This document shows, piece after piece, positions 1 to 16,840 of a DNA stretch of 64,000 nt. Position numbers and translations under genes: made by a program. Where the stretch lies: NCBI RefSeq assembly GCF_048128805.1, contig NC_135999.1, positions 18,010,690 through 18,074,689 on the forward strand, given 5' to 3'. The notes under the pieces are model-generated. The model was not told where the DNA came from and did not search any database. It worked only from the letters and a program-made list of their open reading frames with translations. Position 1 is the stretch's first letter. Each line of letters starts with the position of its first letter. The DNA comes from Centroberyx gerrardi. Its lineage: Eukaryota; Chordata; Actinopteri; Beryciformes; Berycidae.

Positions 1-35
1 TGACTTTTTAACTGTGTGTGTGTCTGTTTGTGTAG

Positions 36-6329
<6,294 letters not shown>

Positions 6330-6644
6330 GCGTGAAGCTGCATCTTTTGGGAGGGACCCACTAAACATCCCCAGGCCAGCTGGTATGAAGGGGTGCACAC
6401 GGACCAAGGCTCCCCACCCCAGTAACAGCTTTCCTTTGAAACTCTTTAAGTGGTTGCAGTGGTAGTGCCCACTGTCTGGCTATGCAAAAAAAAAAAGAAC
6501 TTGTTGGACTTGCTCTTCATTTCCTGGAACACTCCACCCAGAGACTCAGAATGGTTTATTTCAGGAGGAGAGGGGCTCCCGCAACATGGATGGATGGAAA
6601 GGTCCAGGATAGAATGGAAGGGGGCTCTGATATTTTTCTCCCTT

Positions 6645-6697
<53 letters not shown>

Positions 6698-7320
6698 CTC
6701 TCTCTCTCTCTCTCTCGCTCTCTCTCCAAAGATAATGATCATTTTAGAGAAGACTTGCTTTTGGTGTGTTTATATTGGCTATTTAAACGGTACTTCTGCA
6801 AGCTTCTTAGCTGTACCTTTTTTTTGTGTGTGGTGTGAGTATATGTGTGTGCTATTCATATGAGAGAGAGAAAACACAAGATCTGAACACAACTGTTTTC
6901 CCTTGGAGTGGTCAAACAATAGCCCATACTCAGGTAATAGGCTAATCACTTATCGTGGAATCAAGACAACAATCTTACATGTTGTTTCCCCTTCCCGCTA
7001 TTCAGGGGTCAGTAATGTCCCATTGGTCAACCTTGATCATACGACTTCCATCACCGCATATATCTGTTGCTTTATTTCTTACGTATTTGACTTGTATATT
7101 GAAATATATATATTTAAGAGGCGGTATATTTCAATATATTCACTTGCATATTGAAATATGTTATATTTCAGTATTATTGTTTTCATTTGAGAGGCATAGG
7201 AGTTCCTCCTGGTCTGTCACATGGACCACTGCTGTAATTTAGCGCTTTTCGTGGTTGAGGTCATCTCCAACTCTGTGAATTCAGTTCAGATTATAATATG
7301 TGGACCTCTTGATGAATAAA
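6330..7320 (+). other. gpr108 3' untranslated region
   Basis: No coding frame. The stretch holds a pyrimidine-rich simple repeat at 6641-6727 ((CT)n and (TTTC)n), A/T-rich palindromic runs of the TATTGAAATAT type at 7093-7160, and a canonical AATAAA at 7315-7320. Further AATAAA at 7866-7871 and 7953-7958 would extend the message by about 0.6 kb. Which site is used cannot be told from sequence. Confidence 0.65.
7315..7320 (+). promoter_or_regulatory. Candidate gpr108 polyadenylation signal
   Basis: AATAAA about 0.99 kb after the stop codon at 6327-6329. Alternative AATAAA copies lie at 7866 and 7953. Confidence 0.5.
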
Positions 7321-8517
7321 CACAATTTATTGGATCAGTCTCTCAAATAACCAGAGCAGTGGAGTAGCCCTTGGCCCTAGCGTGTTCATTGGCGGCTTTT
7401 CTTTTTTGCCACGGTGTGCCAAGCAGGGCTGAAGAGAAGTGACCTAAATGATAATTTTTTGCATTTGTCTGCTTTTGGTTTTACCTTTTGCTGTTGATGT
7501 TAAGCTTATTTTATTCATTATTGATGGTTTATTGGTTGTGAATGGTCAGAAATGTGTGCAATGAGGCAGATGGGCATTTGTAAATAATTTACAGAGGAAG
7601 ACTGTTGATTATGGGGGAGGCCACATTACACTTTGATAAGAATTGCATAGAGGCTTTCAGACAGTACTGGCACAGGTTCAGTTTCAATGAGATTTTTTGA
7701 TTCCTTTTTTAGATGGAGGGGAGGGTAAAGGGGAGGAATCAAGGAAAGACTACTGAGATCTAACCACAGACACTCCTCTACAGGGATGACAGATCTACGC
7801 AGAGTTTAGAGAGATACATTGTCTCTAGGCTTTGTACTGTAGCTGGAAAAGCTGGAGCAAACAGACAATAAACCAGTGGACTTGATTGGAGACAGGTCTG
7901 CCAGTTTTGTGATTGCTATGGAGGGGTGTTTGATGTCTGTGTGAACTGTTAAAATAAAGCTGGTGTTTTGAGAAGGTACACAATTAAGCTGTTATGTGTG
8001 TATATGTGTCTTGAAGCAGTGATTTGTCTTTCAGCTGTGTTAAGGAGTGTGTGTGTGTTAGGGTTGTCAAAAGTACTGATACTTCGATAAGTATCGATAC
8101 TAAAAATTTGAAACGGATACAATACTCATTTGCAACAGTATCGATACCAGCAGTGCTTTCTCTTAATGAAAAATCAAACGTATTATTTCTCCACCTCCAC
8201 TAGCCACACACACACACACACATCCTGCACCGCAGCCCACAGCCCCTCCTCTCACTAGTAGCAGTCAGCTGGGTTGTTGCCTCAGTAGGGGTGGGCGATA
8301 CCGCAAAATTTGGTTTCGATCCGATACCAAGTAATACAGGGCCAGAATCGCTGATATCGATACCGATACCGTTTATTATTAAAAGCGGCTCATGTACTTT
8401 CATGTAGGGGAGAGCAGTGTGTCATGATTTATGAGGTGAATGCATCATCAATAGGCTAAATCTGAATACATTTTCATGACCACTAAATTATTTGCCAAAG
8501 GTTACCAATCATTGTAA

Positions 8518-8580
8518 GGTGAGTGGTAGAATTTCTACCTGCCACCTGTGAGACCAGGGTTTGATTCCCAACTGAAGCAT
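8518..8580 (+). mobile_element. tRNA-derived SINE fragment
   Basis: Contains an A-box-like GAGTGGTAGAA followed by a B-box-like GGTTTGATTCCC at about 8558-8569 at tRNA-like spacing. It lacks a full cloverleaf, so it is read as a SINE head rather than a tRNA gene. Confidence 0.5.
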
Positions 8581-8595
8581 GTATGTAGCAAGCAA

Positions 8596-8679
8596 AGCAA
8601 AAAAAAACTGGCTTCATTCATTTATGTAGCACTTAGTAAAAAAGTGCTACATAAATGAATGAAGCCAGTTTTTTTTGCT
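8596..8679. repeat. Near-perfect 38-bp inverted repeat (hairpin)
   Basis: Left arm 8596-8634 and right arm 8642-8679 are reverse complements except for one A/T in a homopolymer (nine A versus eight T). The spacer is only about 7 bases. The core is CTGGCTTCATTCATTTATGT. The DNA could extrude as a cruciform; it may be a palindromic fold-back copy. Confidence 0.95.
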
Positions 8680-8946
8680 TTCCACTGTTAATTACTTAAT
8701 CACATGCATGTTAAAAACACAGGACAGTTTTTAAAGGCAAATAACAAAAATATTTTTTTATTATTGTAAATTGAATGTGCAAACATGAAAAAAAAAAAAT
8801 TGTATAAACAAAGTGCACACAATTATTTGTGGAGAACAATGAATGTTTTAAAACTTTCACAACTTTTATAAATAAGCAAAGTGCAAATAACTAAACAAAA
8901 GCACAAACTACCCTCCCAACCATTCTTCTTTCCTTCAGTTAGAGCA

Positions 8947-9920
8947 TGGGTCTCAAACTCGCGGCCCGCGGGCCAATTGCGGCCCGCGAGACGATATTTT
9001 GTGGCCCCCACCTTAATATGAAAGTTTAATGTTAGTGCGGCCCGCGAGTTTTATATGGATGGCACTTTACAGTATTGTGTGCGGAGCTGAACGAACCTAC
9101 CAATCACGGTGGGGTATATGGCTCTCGGGGGTAGGACATCGACCGGGCTTGATGCAAGCAGAGAAACATTTCTCAATGAGTGAAAGTTACAGCAGCGTTG
9201 CCATGGAGAGTTTTCTTCCGTGCCTGGCTGGCTGCCTCGTTTCTATTGGGCACACGCGGACATTCGTCCCAGCGCGCTGCGTTCACAACACTTCCAAAAA
9301 AAAGATTTTAAAGTTGCTGCCCAGCGGGACATTATACGTATATATGTCTCTCTCTGACAAAATAAATCAAAGTGATGCGTACGCGGCGGGATAAAAGAAA
9401 AGTAAGGAACTCAATGTAGCCTAATGTAGCCTGCAGTCACATAGCGACACCTGTCCGTCGGCGATAACAGTCCCCGGTAACCCGGACCAATTATAGGGTC
9501 GCACCGTTATTTGTGGGTCATTATTTTTTATTTGCATCGCGCTATTTGCATTGCCTCACACGATGAACACTACATATATTTCTATATGATGTCATTTGTT
9601 TTTTTTGTTTCTATGACTACTGCCAGGTCTCTAGCAGCAAGGAGTAGGCAAGAGAAGCCATGTTCAGAAGAACAGTTCATGTTCTTCAATGTTCCATTCA
9701 TGTTCAGGACAATTCATATTCAGAAGAACCCATTGAGGTTAAAGAACTGTTAATAAAGACGTTTAAATCTTATTTTGTGTTAAAAAATAAAAATAAAGAC
9801 ATTTGAGAAGATTGGAATTTTTTTAACAAAGCTTTTCTTGTGGAATACCTGATGCGGCCCAGCCTCACCCAGACTCTGCCTCCAGCGGCCCCCAGGTAAA
9901 TTGAGTTTGAGACCCCTGAG
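8947..9920. mobile_element. Innermost hAT-type transposon (GGGTCTCAAACTC ends)
   Basis: The left end reads TGGGTCTCAAACTC at 8947 and the right end is GAGTTTGAGACCCCTGAG at 9903-9920, which are inverted repeats. Exact 8-bp target duplications TTAGAGCA lie at 8939-8946 and 9921-9928. Next to the left end is a GC-rich palindromic block (GCGGCCCGCGGGCC). The 974-bp element has no recognisable transposase. CAGGGGTCTCAAACTC ends are typical of Charlie-like hAT elements. Confidence 0.9.
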
Positions 9921-10223
9921 TTAGAGCAATGGTTCTCAGGGTGCGCGCCGCGGCGCGTATGTTCGTTGTTTGAGTGCACACGACACGACAACAGCAGTGG
10001 AGAAGCAAAGAGTGCATGCATGCACTAAGATGTGTTCACGACAACGGAACGTTGTTTGCACAGACAGTTCTACTCTTTGATGAAATGGGTACAACGTAGA
10101 AGAGAGAAACTGAAACTGGTATCGACCCTATTGACGCTAGAATCGATCTTCAAAAACAAGACGTAGTATCTGTAGTATCGATATTTTGGGATCGATCCGC
10201 CCACCCCTATGCCTCAGTCAATG

Positions 10224-10377
10224 CTACAGAGTGGTGCGGACGAAGGGGGGTAACACGTCAAACTTGGCGAAGCACCTTAAGGACCGACACGCCAGTCTAT
10301 ATAAAGAATTTCGAGAGGTTAGCGAAAGCTCCCGTTTCAACATCACTGAAGCATTAAACATTTATCATAAACGTTAA
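10224..10377 (+). pseudogene. hAT transposase remnant: BED-type zinc finger piece
   Basis: An open stretch encodes VVRTKGGNTSNLAKHLKDRH, the C-terminal half of a BED zinc finger as found at the N-terminus of hAT transposases and ZBED proteins: the GNTSNLxxHLxxxH core with both histidines. The upstream half with the zinc-binding cysteines is absent or was separated by the middle element, whose target site is at 10210-10217. The frame ends after IYHKR; no catalytic region follows. It belongs to the outer hAT. Confidence 0.85.
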
Positions 10378-10477
10378 CGTACCCTGCACATCATCCTTTT
10401 TAGTTTAGCTAGCAAACCAAACGTTAGCTACAGAGCTAGCTAACGTTATCAAGTAGGTTTGCCAGATGCCCGGTTTT

Positions 10478-11590
10478 CGACCGGACTGTCCGGTTTTCAG
10501 ATGCATTGTCCGGGCCGGTCAGAAGGCTCGACCGGACGTTGAAATGTCCGATTAACATCATTCTGTCAATAATAATCCACTAACTCTAGCCCTGCTGATT
10601 TTTTCCCTATCATTGGTGGGTATCTGTTGCTTCAACAAGCTAAAAGTGTTCTGATAGGCTGAAGACTAGAGCAGGGGTAATCTGCTGTGTAAACGCAGAA
10701 GTTTTGAATGAGTTTTATCGGGCCACGTTATGGAGAAGCGTCCGTCTGTCTGTCTGTCCGTCCATCTGTCTCGTTTGCACCGGGATTTTCCCCTGCGCTA
10801 GGAACGCAAAACTATTGCAAGGGAATGCAAAAGTATTGCGAGAGAACGCAAAAAAAAAAATTCTCGCCATGACCCTTGGGGGGGGGCTCCGTAATAATGG
10901 TAGGCCTATCGCATATCGATACTTTCCTGGGTATTGTATCGAAGTTAGACATTCTAGTATCGTGACAACCCTAGTGTGTGTGTGTGTGTGTGTGTTGGGT
11001 GTTCTCTTTAACACTTGCACTGTAGTGGAAACATCCATTTGTATCCTTATTAGCAACAGAGGAAGCCATGCTCCACTGCCACCAAGCCTCCTCCTCCCTC
11101 CTGGTCACCTAACTATTCTAATGCTGACATTGGATTCATAAGGCTCCTGTTGTCCAGGACTCAAACCATGCCACCTCATGCCACACGCCCTCAGGCGACA
11201 AAGGCTCCATTCTTCACACATAACACTGTCATTGATTACTTCTGTATCTGAGGTATGAGCATGTGGCCACTTCAAGTCTGCACTGCTTGTCCTTAGCAGG
11301 CACCATACCACTCCAGATTTCCATTTCATTTAGCCTTGCTTGTAACAGCTTTACTTACACTTTGTGCAACATTCATGTCCCATGATAAGTCAAAATACAA
11401 CTCTATTTTGCTCTAATGTGCACAAACGCTGCAAACAGATCATATGACACAGCTACATAGCAACAATTCTTATATCAAGAGCAGTGTTAATGTGGGAGTG
11501 TTCCCCATCTCCATTCTTTGTCCTTGCATGACCCTTTTACATGACCCATCCGCGTGTGTTTGGATTACGGATAGGGCGTACAGGGTGGAT
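10478..11590. other. Non-coding stretch, end of outer hAT and intergenic DNA
   Basis: Contains a CCGG-rich inverted-repeat patch at about 10478-10550 and a (CTGT/CCGT)n run at 10738-10770 within the outer hAT, then a short GT array (10974-10995). The remainder to 11590 shows no exon or repeat I can support. Confidence 0.5.
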
Positions 11591-11834
11591 GCTTGACCAC
11601 AGTTCATACCTGCTACTGCAGCGCTGTTGATGAACTGACTAGAAGCGGATCACATGTAGTTTGGTTGCAGCCTCTCGCCACACCCCCTCTCTCGAGTTGC
11701 AGACGGAGCCTTCTCACTGCAGTCTGCAGTAAATCCGCCGGCGCGCCACACTGCAGTCTCCCTGCAGTCTCTCCATCCACACTCTTCCCTGCGGTCTCCT
11801 TGCAGGTGGAAAGGACGCATACGGCACCGGGACA

Positions 11835-12408
11835 ATGTGAGTAGCCTATGCTGTAGTCTGGTAGTGAAAGTTATGTCTTTCAACAAAAATCATAGAAATA
11901 TTATATGAGAAATATATTCATAGTTGGTTGACTATAGGTTATGCTCGGATCCAGCTATTAAAAGCGACTTTTCTGCATCGTTATTACAGTCTAAATGGAC
12001 AGGTAAAGTTTATTTCTTTGTATTGCTGCTGATCAGTTGTGTATGCATGCGGGAAATGTCTTTGACCTTTTTATTCAATAATCTTAGAATGGTTTAATGA
12101 TGCAGCCAATATTAACAGCCTGCCATACCATTTACAGAAGCTCTACAACAGTAGCTTATATGACTGAGCTGGTTGTCTCCCACCTTAAACTCAGTCATCT
12201 CGTCCTTAAATCGTCTTTATTTTTCACTAATTGGTTCACGGGTTGCTTAGGCCTAATTCGGGTATTAGTAGGCTAACTTGGGCCGTTGGAAGGTATAGAC
12301 AGGAGTCTCGGTTATTATCAAGAGGATATAATGAGCCATTGACCGCTGATTCTGTCTGACCTCAAAACGCCTTTGCTTTTGAAAAGGTCGAGCGTGATGA
12401 TGCAGCAG

Positions 12409-12467
<59 letters not shown>

Positions 12468-13258
12468 CCGCGTCGCTCTGAAAGGAGAGGATAATGTGTC
12501 CCACTTCATCTCCGCAGTGCCAACACTTGAATGCACCACACTTTGCGCGCACATACACACACAGACACATAAACCTCTAAATCTGCAATCCTCCCAATTT
12601 ATGCAAAGTCTGTGTGTGTGAGTCCTAGGCCATAATATGGACTGCAGCCCGTATTAGAGATGACGCCACAAAACCTACCTTCCTTTTTTACTCTACATAC
12701 CCAGACAAATTTTTTCCTGATTGTTCCATACACTCAATGAGAAATGAGAATGCCCTTCTACTAAGAAGTTTGCCTTAGTGTGAATAGATTGATGCAGAAC
12801 AGGGCCCTTTTTGCTTTCTCTCTTTTAATCTACTTGGTTATTTTTTGGCTTTTTGGCAATTGTAAATGCAGTTTAAATGAAGGTATATGATTTGTATGGA
12901 TATGTGTGTGTCCATCCTCAGGGCGTTCATCTCAGTCTTGGCGGTGTTGGCTCTGGTGGTTTCAGCTGAAGGCGGTGTAGGGTAAGTTGACCTTCTCTAT
13001 GAGAGAGAGAGAGAATGGGAATTTCAGAGAGAGGGAGTGAATGAAAAGTAATTTCACCATCACTCTGTCCTATAGACCAAGTTCCAACACCAGCTTTTGC
13101 ACTGAGTCAAAGGAGTGCCTGGAGTATGAGCTGATTTGCAAAACAGATGAATATGAGGTGAGTGACCCTAACCTGCCCTCTCCCAAACACATACACGCAT
13201 ACACACTCTCATCTTTTACCTACAATGTTGCTGTCTCTCCCTCTCAATCTCTCCCTTC

Positions 13259-13314
<56 letters not shown>

Positions 13315-15733
13315 AGGTGCGACACTACAGCCCGACCCGCTGGGTGTCAACAGATGCCGAAGCTTATTTTATGGGAGTGGGTGCAGCCATGGCCTTCAGG
13401 AGACTTTTCCAGTACATCACTGGAGCCAATGAAGGAGGTAAGGATAGGATGGGTGGAGAAATTCAATATCGATCAAGCATGATTGTTTTGTGTGTTACAG
13501 TGTGTGTGTGTGTGTGTGTTACTGTGTGTGTGTGTCTTTCGGCAGGCATCCAGATGGAGATGACTGCCCCTGTCCTGGTCAAGATCCCTGAGGAGACCAA
13601 GATGTGGGAGCCAGCTATCTACACTCTCAACTTCCCACTCCCTGCAGCCTATCAGGACAAGCCGCCCACACCCACCAATGACAAGGTGAGTGACGGGCTA
13701 GTCCAATACGTACGTAGGGAATGGTGGGAGGGAGAAAAGAGACGAGGGAATACAAGATGGAGTTGGTGAGTTGTTCTTAACTGCAGTCACAAGCTCAAAT
13801 GTTTTTACATCTCCCTAGTATCTTTGTATAATTCGATTGTGTAGTAATTTGATCCCAGATTTTTGCCTTAAGATCAATAGAGAGCACTGATGGATATACA
13901 GTGCACAGTGCAGTGCTGTTCTCACTCAGCAGTTTAGAGATCAAGATAGTGCTCGCTCACGCAGGTATCAGTGCTGCTGCACTCTCTCTTTTTCACCCTT
14001 TCATTATTCGCACAGCCACACATCTCGAAAATGTCTAAATGTAGATTTAGACATTTCTGTGCATCTGTACAATCTGATCTAGTTTCATCCTATACATCTT
14101 AGGTGGTCCATATGATCTAGATATCCGCACAGTATTTAAGTCTCTGGAAGGTTTCTGAGTATGCTAAATTCAAAGTTAGCAGCAGGTCTAATGGAGTTTT
14201 AAGTTTTAACGATTTGCCTATCTGTGGTTTTTCTAATCCTATCAGATCTGGTTCAAATAGTATTTCTCCTCTTCTTTTTTAGCAGATAGGTACCAGCTAG
14301 GTGGAGTTCACCACATCAGGGCAATTCAAATGGTGTCAGATGACTTTGCAGTTAGAAAAGTTAGTAAATAGACTCTCAAATATTTTCCTCTGATTGTCTA
14401 AAACTCGTAACTCCAGTTTTGGTGATTTTCATGTTTTAACTTCAACTGAAAGACTACATGCTCTTCAATGGGGTGGGAAATTCTATAACCTTTGGGTTAA
14501 ACCTTTTCAAGACCAATTAGATAAACTCAAAAATGCATGGTCATCAAGCTAAAAAACAAGGCTTTTTTTTAGTTGTCATTTTAGAAATGTGAAGTTTTCA
14601 CCCAACAACAGTGATATGTTGGATAAAACAAATACTAATTGACCCAGGTCTGAATCTTACACTGATTATAGACAAGGAAATGTTTAGTATTCTGCATATG
14701 TCTTGAGTGTGTTAACATGTTCATAGGGAATATACAGTAATTCACCGTGCTGCATGCTGCATTGGACTTTTCTCTCTGTTGTGTCTACTGTCGTGGAGGA
14801 TATGTCTATATGTGACTGCTAATGCTGCGTCTGTCTCTCCTGCACAGCTGTATTTCACAGAGATGCCAGACATGGATGTTTATGTGAGGAGCTATGGAGG
14901 CTGGATGCTGTCAGTCACCTCCAGGCTACATGCCCACCTGCTGACTAAAGAACTGGAGAGAGTACACGCTCCCTGTAACCGCACCTACCACTATGGAGTA
15001 GGCTATGACAGGTATACACATTTAACCATCCACAGACTCATGCACATACAAAACACACACACACGATTGGGTGGTTGTCCTATGACTTTTGGAAAGAGAC
15101 GGTAAAATACCTAAGGGAAGAGCTCAGCAAACCACAAATGTTTTAATTAAATCACAGTAATGACAGATTACATATACACACATATCACTCCTAACTGTTT
15201 TGTATTTATCTGTGTGTGTGTGTGTGTGTAGTCCCCTGAAGCTGCTGAACAGGCACAACGAGGTGTGGTATGTGGCCGAGGGGGAGCCCGTTTGCACCGA
15301 CCCACAGGAGCCCACCCCTGCGCACACACCCACGCCCACACCCACACAGACTGTGACCGACTCTCCCACCGACACGCCGCCTGACTCTCCCCCGCACACG
15401 CTGTCCGACTCGCCCTCGCTCGCGCCGTCCAACCTGTCCTCATATACGCCATCCAATTCTTCCTCACAGACGCCCTCCAACGCACCCTCCCTCCCCCCGT
15501 CTCACACCCCCGCTAGCGCCTCGTCCCACTTACCGTCCGAGGCCACGTTCAGCAACCCCCCCACCTCCGCCCAGGTCCCGGTGGAACCAACAACCAACTC
15601 GTCCGATCCCGTGCCGGCGAGCCCCGCCCTGGACCCCCAGGCTGATGTCGCCCTCTGGAACAACACAGCACACAGCTCTCTGGATACACAAGCTGACAGC
15701 GACCCTGTGGTTGAGCCAGTTGACACTCATTAG
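11835..15733 (+). CDS. Secreted SOUL heme-binding-family protein with long Pro/Ser/Thr tail
   Basis: SOUL/HEBP-family protein, 356 residues predicted. The family binds heme or related tetrapyrroles; the role of fish secreted members is unclear. Coding pieces: 11835-11836, 12922-12981, 13076-13157, 13317-13437, 13546-13685, 14848-15011, 15232-15733; the frame closes exactly. The ATG is split: AT ends exon 1 and G opens exon 2. A hydrophobic signal peptide follows (AFISVLAVLALVVSAEG). SOUL-domain landmarks: YELICKTDEYEVRHY, the helix GVGAAMAFRRLFQYITGAN, the MTAPVLVKI strand, and YVRSYGGWM. Cysteines near the N-terminus fit a secreted fold. From about residue 214 the last exon adds ~145 residues rich in Pro, Ser and Thr (TPTPTPT, DSPTDTPPDSPP), likely O-glycosylated; SOUL proteins usually end near 190-220 residues. 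It resembles zebrafish soul genes, but I cannot assign which. Confidence 0.9.
12411..12464. repeat. (TC)n microsatellite in intron 1 of the SOUL gene
   Basis: Pure TC dinucleotide array of about 54 bp. Confidence 0.98.
13263..13314. repeat. (GT)n next to a splice acceptor in the SOUL gene
   Basis: The array runs directly into the acceptor of the 13317 exon (gtgtccag). There is hardly any pyrimidine tract; the GT run takes its place. Length variation here could affect splicing. Confidence 0.9.
13800..14780. other. Intron of the SOUL gene without recognisable content
   Basis: No exon, RNA gene or clearly bounded mobile element was seen in this largest internal intron. It is moderately A/T-rich unique-looking sequence. 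Confidence 0.5.
15079..15165. repeat. Dispersed repeat copy A (partner at 22651-22740)
   Basis: About 85 bp following a short (AC)n run. It shares an AAGGGAAG-GCTCAG-AAACCA-AAAT-TTTAA-CACAGT pattern with 22651-22740 at roughly 75-80 percent identity by eye. The two copies are in the same orientation. Probably a fragment of an unnamed dispersed element. Confidence 0.7.
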
Positions 15734-15887
15734 CAACCGTCACCATGGTTTTATCCACCCATTCCAGGTAGATTAACATGGAATCGAAATAGAAAGAATA
15801 CAGAGAGAGAGAGAGGGATGTGACAGAAAGATGAGTGAATGTGTGTGACCACAGGGAAAATGTGAGATGAACATGCTCTTCTCTTCC

Positions 15888-15955
<68 letters not shown>

Positions 15956-16840
15956 CCTGGTGTCCCCCAGCCTAGCCTCGCCTCTCTATTCATGTGTATT
16001 ACACCCCCTCTTCCTAGTGGCACTTAAGTGTTTAACTACACGTTCTATCACAGCTATGCACCTGCAGCTCATAGTATCAGCAAACACAAAGTATTACGGC
16101 TATCCATTTTGTCATTCTAAAGGTATCATACAGTTACATCATAGAATTAAGTAAGATATATGTATTAGTTAGATAGTTAGGATTTAGGATTATTGTGTTA
16201 ATTGACTCATCCAGCTAACTCGGAAGAAAGGGAGAGATGCCGCCAGGAGGGATCTCAACTCCAGAGACAACTAATGGGATTTTAATGGAAGTCTGTACAT
16301 AATTGATTAGCAAAGCGTATGTTGGGATTAACCACAGTATTATAGCAGAGGACTGTCTTTATTCTCTTACTGTGTAATACCGACTCTTGTTAATGGAGTT
16401 GGATGCTGTATTTAGTGATTCTTGAAACTGTTTCCATCCATAGTTTTCTTGGTTGTTTGTTAGTAGCTGTTAAGTTCTTCAGGCTATGGATCAGCTTCTA
16501 CTATCTGTTGAGCCTCATGTCAGTTAATTTCATGGTATGTGTGGCAACATAAAGCAAAGCTTCATCATAAGTTCACTGTGTCCATTCATTGGGATCATTG
16601 GTGCAGCCCTAATCTTAAATCGACATATAAACCTATAAAATTTGTTTTAGTGTTTCCCAAAATTCCATTTCCCCCATTTTTTTCCCTCCTGGATCCAACT
16701 TTTTTACACTCAGAAGTGCCTGTATTAACATGAACCATTGTCTTTATGTGTTATGCAACATTTTAATCTCTCAGTATTTATGTGTACTTATTTTTTAGTT
16801 ACATATTGATAACTAGGCAACAAAACCCTGCAATAAATAT
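15734..16840 (+). other. SOUL gene 3' untranslated region
   Basis: Runs from the TAG at 15731-15733 to an AATAAA at 16832-16837. It includes a 66-bp (GT)n array at 15889-15954. No coding frame. Confidence 0.6.
16832..16837 (+). promoter_or_regulatory. Candidate polyadenylation signal of the SOUL gene
   Basis: AATAAA in the sense strand about 1.1 kb after the stop; the first clear hexamer in this region. Confidence 0.5.

Larger units (their letters stand above)
8286..10209. mobile_element. Middle hAT-type transposon inside the outer one
   Basis: Starts TAGGGGTGGGCG at 8286 and ends with the reverse complement CGCCCACCCCTA at 10209. Exact 8-bp target duplications TGCCTCAG flank it at 8278-8285 and 10210-10217. 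Total length 1924 bp, of which 974 bp plus a duplicated target belong to a third element. No transposase ORF. It contains a tRNA-like SINE piece (8518-8580) and a long hairpin (8596-8679). Confidence 0.92.
8059..10973. mobile_element. Outer hAT-type transposon, interrupted by two nested hATs
   Basis: Ends are TAGGGTTGTCA at 8059 and its exact reverse complement TGACAACCCTA at 10963-10973. Subterminal DNA at both ends carries TATCGATAC-like motifs, typical of hAT ends. The flanks are GT repeats on both sides, compatible with an 8-bp GTGTGTGT target duplication but not diagnostic because of the repeat. Without the nested insertion and its duplicated target site it would be about 0.98 kb. It keeps a BED zinc-finger fragment (10224-10377) but no catalytic domain, so it is a non-autonomous remnant. 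Confidence 0.82.

Noticed and set aside
8518-8580. Possible tRNA gene
   Set aside because: Has A- and B-box-like motifs but no cloverleaf or acceptor stem; a SINE head is more likely. The same applies to 42310-42375.
11593-11844. ORF of 83 codons upstream of the SOUL start
   Set aside because: Overlaps the SOUL 5' UTR exon and runs through the donor at 11837; no conserved features.
13041-13769. 242-codon continuous ORF across SOUL exons
   Set aside because: It reads through (GT)n introns that have standard donors and acceptors; the spliced model is better.
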